Source: an uncultured Saprospiraceae bacterium
GTDB lineage: Bacteria > Bacteroidota > Bacteroidia > Chitinophagales > Saprospiraceae
DNA length: 16,772 nucleotides
NCBI GenBank assembly: GCA_937969485.1
Contig: CALBVQ010000046.1
Location: forward strand, 1-16,772
Reading direction: 5' to 3'
The position numbers were made by a program, and so were the translations under genes. Shown one piece after another: positions 1 through 6,704 of this stretch (the stretch's first letter is position 1; the number at the start of each line of letters is the position of its first letter). The notes under the pieces were generated by a model. That model was not told the origin of the DNA and ran no database searches. It worked only from the letters and a program-made list of their open reading frames with translations.

Positions 1-217
1 TTATACAAGTAAATCTGTATAAGTCTTTCGAGCTACTTCTGGTGGCTTCGGTTGTCATTCAGATTTATACTGTACTGCTCTAGCTTTGGTGTGATTAGGG
101 TGTATCATTCAAAGATAGAGTCAAGTACTCCGACGGAACAATCTAGAGGTTCACTGCAGTATTTAGCACAGATTTCAAATATGTTTATGGTAAGTTCTTT
201 CAGAAATTGAATTCTTA
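1..217. other. Left-edge stretch, no supportable gene
   Basis: This is the region downstream of the FG-GAP lipoprotein gene. On the plus strand one frame is open from the window edge to a stop at about 78 and encodes a hydrophobic run, and a second frame is open from 13 to a stop at 208-210. Together they could be the tail of a gene that enters from the left with a frameshift, but neither has a recognisable motif and both could be chance. No terminator-like hairpin followed by a T-run is visible for the minus-strand gene that ends at 218. Confidence 0.25.
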
Positions 218-3200
218 TCACATCTTATAAAACATCAATGGCCCATTATTCTGAGCAGCTACCAGCAACTTGTCATTCGCACGCTGAATAATTCCCACTT
301 TTCTGAAGTTTCCATCTAGATTCAAGCCGCTTTCATAGGGTAGGAGAGTAGTAAATCCTTTTCCACTGTCATTCATCAATATAGTCCCTCTACCGGCATC
401 TAATCTCGGCGTTTCGTACTCTGTGTCATAATTGTTTCCCACTGCAATTATATCCTTGTATCCGTCATTATTTAAGTCTGCGACGGCCATCTCATAGATT
501 GGCGAAACTTGTGAGTAGGATGGCAGCTCTTGGTAAGTGAATTTACCATCATTATTAATTAAAACATAGGAAGTAAAACTAGTAGCTTTGAATTTCTTTG
601 ATTCATCAACACTTTGTTCTCCGAGAATATCAACGATATCAGAATTGGCAAATTCCTTATAAGTTTTGATTTTACTCTCAATAAACGGCATCTGTTCCGT
701 CGAACACTCTTTTCCTCTTGCTGGTACAATTCTTCCTTTGTATTCTTTAGCAAGAACAACGTCAAGGGTCCCGTTCTTGTCAAAGTCATTGGCATATAGA
801 TATAGTGGCTTCTTCTTACTTACTTTATGCTTAAGATTTTTGCCGATATTTCCTAAGACGAAGTCATCGTCGCCATCATTGTCTATGTCTATTTTCTTAA
901 TGCTCTGCCACCAGCCGTGTTTTTCATCGCTTATCAAATCATTAGTAACCAGAGAATATTGGCCATTATTCGATACAAAAATTTCTGGTTTTCCCCATTC
1001 TGAAACAACGATAAAATCTTGAATTCCGTCAGCATTAAAGTCTGAAAATTCAACGTCTCTAGCAAGAGAGATTGTTGCGAATTCTGGGGCAAGGGTAGAG
1101 GTTTTGTCTACATATCCGTTTTGTTCATAGGAGAGTATAACATTCTGCTCACTGAGTGGATATCTTCCTGGTTTTGCAGCTCCCAGCACAAACACTTCTT
1201 CTTTGCCATCTTGATTAAGATCCACAGCTTTTACCCGGTACGTAGAGCTTAAGTTTTCAGGTAAAACCTTCGCTGCTTTTTGATACGCTCCTTTGCTTAT
1301 CACATAAAAACGATCTTGCAGCAGTTCATCCTTTCCTACCATTTCTCCGCTTCCTCCACTTGCTGTGATTAGCTCTGGTATCCCATCTCCATTCGGATCT
1401 ATAAACACCCCATCATTATCTTCACAGAATTTGTCTGCCTCAAATGCATTGCTAGCTAATATCTCAAAGGTGCCATCCTTTTTTTGTAAGTACGTTCTTG
1501 AACTTTGGGCGAAAGCCCCACCTAGAAAAATATCATCCAATCCGTCTTTATTTATATCTTTTATAACCATCGCTGGCCCCATAGTAGATTGTTTCTGAGG
1601 CAGAAGCACTTCCAAGGCAAAGTCCTCGAATTTGTTTTCCTTATGTTCCCAGTCGATATTTAAGTCCTCGTTACTCACTTGTACCAAATCTGTTTTCTTT
1701 ACGGTAAGATTGCTTAGTTTGCTTCCGTCTGGCTTGTACTTGATTGTCAGCGATTGGTTTACCTTGGTTTTGCCCATCGATTGTATTTTTCCATCAGCCC
1801 ACTTGACCTCAATCCTGTCGATCTCTGAAACCTCTCCGAGCCCGAAAAACAACCGCTGATCCATGGATGAAAGGTAACCTCTCACAAAGGTATATTCTCC
1901 TACCTGCACTTGATCACCATGATACACATAAACAAGAGCATTGAGGCGAAGGGTTTGATCCTGGCTAGACTCTAGATCAATAGAAAGATAGTTGCCCCCG
2001 TTATTCTCACGTGTATTGTTTTTTACGATATGAGCTTTCTCATCAATGTTGTTGACAACTAATTCTAAGTCCCCATCATTGTCAAGATCTCCATAAGCTG
2101 CACCGTAACTAAATGTACCAACATCTGGATAATTACAACCTACTGGATTCTCCTCGAAGTGCAGATCTCCCTGATTTACGTACAAGAGATTTCTTAGACG
2201 AATACTAGGCATCTTAAAGTACATTTCTTTCCGAAGATGCAATGGAATTGTTCCATTATTCTTTTGTCGCATTGCCTCCATTTCATTCCGGAAATCATTG
2301 TCCCTAGCATATAACTTGTATCCGTTACTCACGTAGTAATCCTTATATCCATCGTTGTTCATGTCAGCAAAAAGAGCTGCCCACGACCAGTCAGTTTTTT
2401 GAAGTCCTGTATAACCTGCGATGTTGCTGTACGTGCCATTTCCGTTGTTTAGTTGGAGGGCGTTGAACATGTACTGATATTGATATTTTAAAATCCCTAC
2501 ATATGCATTGAAGGCCTCAGAATCCATGCTTGCCATCAATGTCTTTCCTCTAAAGTGATCAGCAGTTGCCATATCTACCACAGCTATGTCTTGCAAACCA
2601 TCGTTATTGATGTCGGCAACATCGCATCCCATTGAATAAAAGCTGATGTGATCTGTAGTCTGTTTAATCATATCCTTGAAAGTTCCATCTTTTTGATTGA
2701 TGTACATTCGGTCCGGAACTGAGTAATCATTTGCCACATAAACGTCGGGATAGCCGTCTTCATTGAAGTCAGAAACTAAAACCCCTAGCCCAAATGATTG
2801 CTCTAACATTCCTGCATTCTCTGTGATGTCAGTGAATGTTCCACCGTCATTTCTGTACATCTTGCCAGATGAGGCAATCAAGTTTTCCTTTTTCTTTAAC
2901 TCTTCAAAAACAGTTGCAAGAGCAACGTTCACATACTTGTTCTCATTCAGTAAATAAACGTCTAGGTCGCCATCCTTGTCCATGTCGAAAAATGCAGCTT
3001 GCGTGCCTATTCCATTATCGGCAAGACCCATTTCTTCAGCCATTTCTATAAATAGGAAGTCTCCCTGATTAATGTAGAAAAGATTCTTCATCTTGGACCT
3101 GTCATTGGTAGGGCCACACTGCGATACATAAATGTCCAAAAGCCCATCCATGTTAATATCTACGACTGCCACTCCACTTGCCCAGATCTTATTCTTGTTT

Positions 3201-3559
3201 ATTCCTGCAGCCTCAGACACATCTTCGAATTTTAGGTCACCTAGATTTTTGTAGATGCTATTTTTTACCTCATTACCAGCAAAGAAAATGTCTGTTAATC
3301 CGTCGTTATTGAAATCCCCCAAACCAACTCCCGCTCCGTTGAAATAATGAGGAAAAGATAGCACATTGTTGTCTCCTGTAGGATCGTCGTTCAGCGTATT
3401 TGCAAAGTCAATGCCAGTGTAGCTAGCAGGCAATAATTCGAGACTTTCAAAGGATGTTTCAGAACCTGATGATTCTGCTCCATCTTTGCTGCATGATGCC
3501 GCTAAAAAGATGTAAATTATTGCAGAAAAAATGAGAAAATAGTTGCGTCTATGTTGCAT
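218..3559 (-). CDS. FG-GAP/VCBS repeat lipoprotein with ASPIC/UnbV domain
   Basis: This is a 1113-residue exported lipoprotein. Residues 1-22 form a signal peptide ending in a lipobox (LAASC, lipidated Cys23), so it should be anchored in the envelope, probably at the outer membrane. Calcium-binding DxDxDGxxD-type loops recur at about residues 82, 134, 192, 264, 316, 399 and 491, and again at about 668, 721, 780, 840, 891, 925 and 1028. This is the hallmark of FG-GAP/VCBS beta-propeller blades. Between the two sets, about residues 525-608 match the ASPIC/UnbV domain (GYLSSMDQRLFFGLG and a following EVKWADGK). The architecture is that of the large VCBS/CRTAC1-like proteins common in Bacteroidota, which are thought to act in surface adhesion or glycan handling. 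The substrate cannot be told from the sequence. The start is fixed by the signal peptide and by a promoter box just upstream. A palindromic hairpin repeat lies inside the gene at 1507-1518. Confidence 0.9.
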   Translation of the reverse strand: MQHRRNYFLIFSAIIYIFLAASCSKDGAESSGSETSFESLELLPASYTGIDFANTLNDDPTGDNNVLSFPHYFNGAGVGLGDFNNDGLTDIFFAGNEVKNSIYKNLGDLKFEDVSEAAGINKNKIWASGVAVVDINMDGLLDIYVSQCGPTNDRSKMKNLFYINQGDFLFIEMAEEMGLADNGIGTQAAFFDMDKDGDLDVYLLNENKYVNVALATVFEELKKKENLIASSGKMYRNDGGTFTDITENAGMLEQSFGLGVLVSDFNEDGYPDVYVANDYSVPDRMYINQKDGTFKDMIKQTTDHISFYSMGCDVADINNDGLQDIAVVDMATADHFRGKTLMASMDSEAFNAYVGILKYQYQYMFNALQLNNGNGTYSNIAGYTGLQKTDWSWAALFADMNNDGYKDYYVSNGYKLYARDNDFRNEMEAMRQKNNGTIPLHLRKEMYFKMPSIRLRNLLYVNQGDLHFEENPVGCNYPDVGTFSYGAAYGDLDNDGDLELVVNNIDEKAHIVKNNTRENNGGNYLSIDLESSQDQTLRLNALVYVYHGDQVQVGEYTFVRGYLSSMDQRLFFGLGEVSEIDRIEVKWADGKIQSMGKTKVNQSLTIKYKPDGSKLSNLTVKKTDLVQVSNEDLNIDWEHKENKFEDFALEVLLPQKQSTMGPAMVIKDINKDGLDDIFLGGAFAQSSRTYLQKKDGTFEILASNAFEADKFCEDNDGVFIDPNGDGIPELITASGGSGEMVGKDELLQDRFYVISKGAYQKAAKVLPENLSSTYRVKAVDLNQDGKEEVFVLGAAKPGRYPLSEQNVILSYEQNGYVDKTSTLAPEFATISLARDVEFSDFNADGIQDFIVVSEWGKPEIFVSNNGQYSLVTNDLISDEKHGWWQSIKKIDIDNDGDDDFVLGNIGKNLKHKVSKKKPLYLYANDFDKNGTLDVVLAKEYKGRIVPARGKECSTEQMPFIESKIKTYKEFANSDIVDILGEQSVDESKKFKATSFTSYVLINNDGKFTYQELPSYSQVSPIYEMAVADLNNDGYKDIIAVGNNYDTEYETPRLDAGRGTILMNDSGKGFTTLLPYESGLNLDGNFRKVGIIQRANDKLLVAAQNNGPLMFYKM
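1507..1518. repeat. Mini-hairpin repeat, copy A (inside the FG-GAP gene)
   Basis: The plus strand reads GGGC-GAAA-GCCC, with TTT before the stem and a C and A after it. The 12-base core is identical, in opposite orientation, to copies B and C. Here it lies in a coding region and encodes GAFAQ at residues 681-685, directly after a calcium-binding blade. Confidence 0.6.
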
Positions 3560-3581
3560 AAAAGGTAGTTCTATTTTAACG

Positions 3582-3589
3582 CAAATATA
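3582..3589 (-). promoter_or_regulatory. Bacteroidota -7 box for the FG-GAP lipoprotein gene
   Basis: The minus strand reads TATATTTG, an exact match to the Bacteroidota -7 consensus TAnnTTTG, followed by CG. It would place the transcription start about 15-20 bases before the ATG. A TTTG lies upstream, but its 13-base spacing is shorter than the usual 19 or so, so the -33 element is unclear. Confidence 0.5.
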
Positions 3590-3702
3590 TAAAACTTATG
3601 ACCAAAGGATTTTCATTTTTGATACTAATAAATAGTCTTAATGTATTGATCGACCGAGCTTTTTAGGAGATCTGCTGGATTTTCTTTTTTCTGTTTTGTA
3701 AA

Positions 3703-3716
3703 TGGGCTTTCGCCCA
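3703..3716. repeat. Mini-hairpin repeat, copy B (intergenic)
   Basis: The stem is TGGGC (3703-3707), the loop TTTC, and the return stem GCCCA (3712-3716), followed by a run of eight A (3716-3723). On the minus strand the loop is GAAA, a GNRA-type tetraloop. The T-run precedes the hairpin on the minus strand and the A-run follows it on the plus strand, so it has the wrong polarity for an intrinsic terminator in either direction. Confidence 0.6.
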
Positions 3717-3767
3717 AAAAAAAGTCCTAGTGAAACGATGAGGAGAAAAAAGGCAGATTGCCTTGCA

Positions 3768-3796
3768 TTGTTAACATTAAATTTACATTAACTTCG
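3768..3796 (+). promoter_or_regulatory. Probable promoter of the small lipoprotein gene
   Basis: A TTG (3768-3770) is followed after 18 bases by TAACTTCG (3789-3796), one mismatch from TAnnTTTG. The predicted start near 3802 gives a leader of about 65 bases. Confidence 0.4.
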
Positions 3797-3868
3797 CAAC
3801 TTATATTTTCTATTTAGATCACACATTTCACATGGAATGTTTTAATTAAAGTGTAAAGAATTTAGCAG

Positions 3869-4255
3869 ATGAGCATCAGATCAATCTTATTCGTGTTAAG
3901 CGTTTTCTTCCTTGTCACAGCTTGTGAATCTGTTGAAGGTGAGGGAGGAACTTCTTCGATTTCAGGGAAAGTTTTTGTTAGGGATTTTGATAATGACGGG
4001 GAACTTATAGATGAGTATTATGCAGGAGAATGGGCTGTGTATATAGTGTATGGTGAAGATACGGTGTATGGAGACAAGATGGATACCCATTTTGACGGGA
4101 CATACCGTTTTTCAGGGCTTTACCCAGGAAATTATACAATCTATTCTTATAGTAAATGTGAAAGTTGTCCAGGTGAAGTTGAAGTAGTGAGTGTCGACGT
4201 GACATTGGAAAGAAGTACTACTTTAGACTTAGACGATCTAGTGGTTAAGGATTAA
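3869..4255 (+). CDS. Small lipoprotein with a carboxypeptidase-regulatory-like fold
   Basis: This is a 128-residue protein with an N-terminal signal peptide and lipobox (VTAC, lipidated Cys19). After a short Gly/Ser/Glu linker, residues 31-118 read like one small beta-sandwich domain of the carboxypeptidase-regulatory or Cna-B/SdrD-B type: ISGKVFVRDFDNDGE at the start and FDGTYRFSGLYPGNYTIYSYS in the middle, the usual place for the turn and the G.Y signature. An acidic DFDNDGE loop could bind calcium. A CESC pair at 97-100 could form a disulfide after export. No catalytic residues are visible; it is likely a structural or binding domain on the cell surface. It faces the large FG-GAP lipoprotein across a shared intergenic region, which may mean nothing beyond both being envelope proteins. 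Confidence 0.75.
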   Translation: MSIRSILFVLSVFFLVTACESVEGEGGTSSISGKVFVRDFDNDGELIDEYYAGEWAVYIVYGEDTVYGDKMDTHFDGTYRFSGLYPGNYTIYSYSKCESCPGEVEVVSVDVTLERSTTLDLDDLVVKD

Positions 4256-4382
4256 AGAAGGCTGATAACAAGATAAATTTTAATGTGCTTTATTGATACT
4301 TTTACTTGTTCAGCAACTTAATGCAAGCTTGCAAATTATTGTTTCGCAGTAGTGCATAATTATATATTTTACCAACAGAATA

Positions 4383-5057
4383 ATGATGAGCCCACATACG
4401 TATAAAATAGTTTTAGGCCTTTGTTTTTGCTTTGTATTTTCTGGGGCTTTCGCCCAAACAACTACATCAAATCTACAGACAGAATTTGGTGGTTGGGCCA
4501 ATCTTAGTTTCAAGAAAAAGATTGATAAAAAGTGGGATGTGTCGCTTAATCTTGTGCACAGAAGAAGGGATAATTTATATCAATTAAGAAGCAACTTTGT
4601 AGAAGTTAAATTAACTAGAGATCTACCTAACAAGTGGACAACAGCTGTATATGTTCGACCTATTCAAACAGCAGAAGAAAATAGAATTCGTTTTTCTCAC
4701 GCTATCAGTAAATCTCTTAAATTTTCTAAATTGTCTTTAAAATACAGGCTTAAACACGATTTGGAGCATGCTTTTCCGGACAACAGTAATGTGTGGGATC
4801 TGACTATGCGAAACAAGATAGGCTTGCAGTATAAGTTGAAAGATCTAGGGTTGAAGCCGGCGCTTTTTGTAGAAATTAATAATGACTATGAGCAGCGATT
4901 TTTACATGTTGATAGAGTGAGATTTAAGGGAGAGTTGGGCTATGAGATTAGTAAGAAAATGGAAGTAGAATTAACCTACATCGTGCAACAGCAATTAAAC
5001 GTGGCATATCCTCGTCGTGATTATATTTTGTCCATTGGTCTGTCATACGATATCTAG
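4383..5057 (+). CDS. DUF2490-type outer-membrane beta-barrel protein
   Basis: This is a 224-residue protein with a signal peptide (hydrophobic stretch about residues 8-22, cleavage probably after GAFAQ at about residue 25). The mature part is a series of amphipathic strands rich in aromatic and basic residues, including GWANLSFKKKIDKKWDVSLN, the VHRRRDNLYQLRSNFVEV segment and repeated strand-turn units to the C-terminal LSIGLSYDI. This pattern fits the DUF2490 family of Bacteroidota, predicted small outer-membrane barrels of unknown function. Two ATG codons are adjacent (4383 and 4386); either could be used. The signal-peptide end is encoded by a copy of the mini-hairpin repeat (4444-4455). 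The next gene begins 57 bases downstream on the same strand. Confidence 0.75.
   Translation: MMSPHTYKIVLGLCFCFVFSGAFAQTTTSNLQTEFGGWANLSFKKKIDKKWDVSLNLVHRRRDNLYQLRSNFVEVKLTRDLPNKWTTAVYVRPIQTAEENRIRFSHAISKSLKFSKLSLKYRLKHDLEHAFPDNSNVWDLTMRNKIGLQYKLKDLGLKPALFVEINNDYEQRFLHVDRVRFKGELGYEISKKMEVELTYIVQQQLNVAYPRRDYILSIGLSYDI
4444..4455. repeat. Mini-hairpin repeat, copy C (in a signal peptide)
   Basis: The sequence is GGGC-TTTC-GCCC followed by AAA, identical in its core to copies A and B. It is read in the same frame as copy A and gives the same peptide, GAFAQ, here at the predicted signal peptidase site. Confidence 0.6.
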
Positions 5058-5102
5058 TCAAATTTTCTTCAGCTTAGTTTCATTTTCACTCGAAAGTATG
5101 TC

Positions 5103-5110
5103 TACTTTTG
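5103..5110 (+). promoter_or_regulatory. Bacteroidota -7 box abutting the decarboxylase start
   Basis: TACTTTTG is an exact TAnnTTTG match, ending only four bases before the ATG at 5115. Transcription would then begin at or within a few bases of the start codon, giving a leaderless message. The -33 region (about 5079-5084) has only a weak TTTC. If the gene is instead read through from the DUF2490 gene upstream, this box could be chance. Confidence 0.45.
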
Positions 5111-5114
5111 CCTC

Positions 5115-6584
5115 ATGGAGAACAATGCAAGTGAATTTCATCCCATTATCCAGGTAGTAAATGATTGTCTCAAAGAGTATTTGGAAATTAGTGCTAAGGG
5201 ACAGGAGTCTGTTGTAAGTCAGTTTCCAGCTAAAGAAGTTGCCTCCAAGCTCCACATTAAAGAGTGGCTGCAGAATGGAGGTCTCGATGCTTCGAATGTG
5301 GTTGGCCTTGTTCAAACATACCTAGAGCATTCTCAGCACATGCATCATCCCAAGTACATAGGACATCAAGTTGCTAGCCATCATCTGGCAAGTGGTATTG
5401 CAGACTTTATTCATGGTGCGATTAATAATCCTATGGCCATTTACGAAATGGGCCCATCAGCTGCTGTGATTGAGCGGGTAATGGTGAATTGGATGCTGTC
5501 AAAAGTGGGATGGTTGCCAAGCGGAGATATTTATGATTTTGATTATGACGAAGCAAAGGGTGATGGTGTTTTTACTCACGGCGGATCTATGGCTAACTTA
5601 ACTGCACTTCTTGCAGCGAGAGCAGCTGTAGCTCCTGAAGCATGGGACGAAGGGACTCCACAAGATCTTGTGCTCATTGCTCCAGAAGTGTCTCATTATT
5701 CAGTTTCTCGTGCAGCTTCTATCATAGGTATAGGTCAGCGAAATATCGTGTCTATCGCGGTCGATGACCAAGAGCGAATGATTCCTAGTGCACTTGAGAA
5801 AGGTATTGTGGATGCTAAAAAGAGTGGTAAGAGAATCGTAGCTGTGATTGCTAATGCTTGCGCCACAACGACAGGGTTGTACGACCCGCTGTACGAAATC
5901 GGCCTGATCTGTAAAGAACATTCTGTATGGTATCATATTGACGGCGCTCACGGCGCATCGGCTCTTATTTCAGCTAAGTATAAAGGTTTTATGAAGGGAG
6001 TTGAGCTAGCTGACTCGATGATATGGGATACCCACAAAATGCTTAGAACGTCTACACTTGCAGCAGCAGTGCTGTTCAAAGACACCAACAGTATGATTAA
6101 TACTTTCAAGCAAAAGGGAAGCTACTTGTTTCACGAAAAAGAGAATGCCGGTTTCGACCTGATGCCTTACACAATCGAATGTACAAAAGCCGCTCTTGCA
6201 ACCAAGTTGTTTTGGGTTTTAGCAGCTGAAGGTGAGAAGGGCATGGAGAAGTACCTAGATCATCAATATTCGATAATTCAAGATTTCTATCAGTATTTCA
6301 TCGATCATGACGACTATGATTGTCCATATCAACCTGAGGCAAATATCCTTTGTTTTCGATACAATAAGGGATTGGAGAGTAATGCCTTCCAACTCGCTCT
6401 TCGAAATGAGATTGTCAAGCGCGGGGATTACTACATAACGTCAGCTGAATTTCAAGAAGTTAGATACTTAAGATTTACGGTAATCAATGAGCGTACAAGC
6501 TTGTCTGATATTGAAGAATTAACGAATCACATTTCAGAAATTGCTCCATTTTTGGCTGGACAATTCATGGAACTTGAAAAATAA
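5115..6584 (+). CDS. Group II pyridoxal-phosphate-dependent decarboxylase
   Basis: This is a 489-residue cytoplasmic PLP enzyme of the group II amino-acid decarboxylase family (glutamate, aromatic amino acid, diaminobutyrate and aspartate decarboxylases). Visible landmarks are THGGSMANL at 154-162 (phosphate-binding turn), His194 in EVSHYS (the residue that stacks on the PLP ring), Asp276 in HIDGAHG (pairs with the pyridine nitrogen) and Lys308 in DTHKML (Schiff-base lysine). All key residues are present and the length is normal, so it should be active. The N-terminal part (about 75-115, HMHHPKYIGHQVA and INNPMAIYEMGPSAA) matches the substrate-loop region of the family. I cannot assign the amino acid; aspartate, diaminobutyrate, glutamate or aromatic substrates are all possible. 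The ATG at 5115 is the only plausible start before Met76. It sits almost on top of a -7 promoter box. Confidence 0.88.
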   Translation: MENNASEFHPIIQVVNDCLKEYLEISAKGQESVVSQFPAKEVASKLHIKEWLQNGGLDASNVVGLVQTYLEHSQHMHHPKYIGHQVASHHLASGIADFIHGAINNPMAIYEMGPSAAVIERVMVNWMLSKVGWLPSGDIYDFDYDEAKGDGVFTHGGSMANLTALLAARAAVAPEAWDEGTPQDLVLIAPEVSHYSVSRAASIIGIGQRNIVSIAVDDQERMIPSALEKGIVDAKKSGKRIVAVIANACATTTGLYDPLYEIGLICKEHSVWYHIDGAHGASALISAKYKGFMKGVELADSMIWDTHKMLRTSTLAAAVLFKDTNSMINTFKQKGSYLFHEKENAGFDLMPYTIECTKAALATKLFWVLAAEGEKGMEKYLDHQYSIIQDFYQYFIDHDDYDCPYQPEANILCFRYNKGLESNAFQLALRNEIVKRGDYYITSAEFQEVRYLRFTVINERTSLSDIEELTNHISEIAPFLAGQFMELEK

Positions 6585-6595
6585 GAATGGCTTTC

Positions 6596-6627
6596 TTTCG
6601 GTGAATCGATCTCAAAGATTACTTTTG
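6596..6627 (+). promoter_or_regulatory. Probable guaB promoter
   Basis: TTTCGG at 6596-6601 (partial -33 match) is followed after 18 bases by TACTTTTG at 6620-6627, an exact -7 match and the same eight bases as the decarboxylase box. Transcription from about 6632 would give a leader of about 70 bases that contains hairpin copy D. Confidence 0.5.
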
Positions 6628-6663
6628 CGTGTAATTTTTAAAGAATAGTTAGCGAAGCACTTT

Positions 6664-6677
6664 TGGGGGAAACCCCA
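6664..6677. repeat. Mini-hairpin repeat, copy D (guaB leader)
   Basis: TGGGG-GAAA-CCCCA forms a five-pair stem with a GNRA-type tetraloop, 27 bases before the guaB ATG and inside its predicted leader RNA. Seen on the minus strand it ends CCCCCAAAAGTGC, similar to the end of copy G (GCCAAAAGTGC). Confidence 0.55.
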
Positions 6678-6704
6678 CATAACAATCGCCTAAATAAAAT
6701 TACA

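Larger units (their letters stand above)
3560..3868. other. Divergent intergenic region
   Basis: These 309 bases separate two divergently transcribed lipoprotein genes. They hold a -7 box for each direction (3582-3589 minus; 3789-3796 plus) and one copy of the mini-hairpin repeat at 3703-3716. I see no open frame worth calling and no terminator. Confidence 0.6.

Noticed and set aside
666..1022. Plus-strand frames inside the FG-GAP lipoprotein gene (for example 666-1022)
   Set aside because: They are antisense to the repeated calcium-loop coding sequence and give no domain or plausible start context.
3703..3723. Hairpin copy B as an intrinsic terminator
   Set aside because: The T-run lies before, not after, the stem on the minus strand and an A-run follows on the plus strand; both neighbouring genes also start, rather than end, here.
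5449..5458. Palindrome ATGGGCCCAT inside the decarboxylase gene as another copy of the hairpin family
   Set aside because: It has no loop and no T or A flanks, and encodes a conserved part of the enzyme (EMGPSA).
6663..6704. TTG at 6663 as the guaB start
   Set aside because: It adds 14 residues not matched by the family, overlaps hairpin copy D, and an ATG at 6705 fits the known N terminus.
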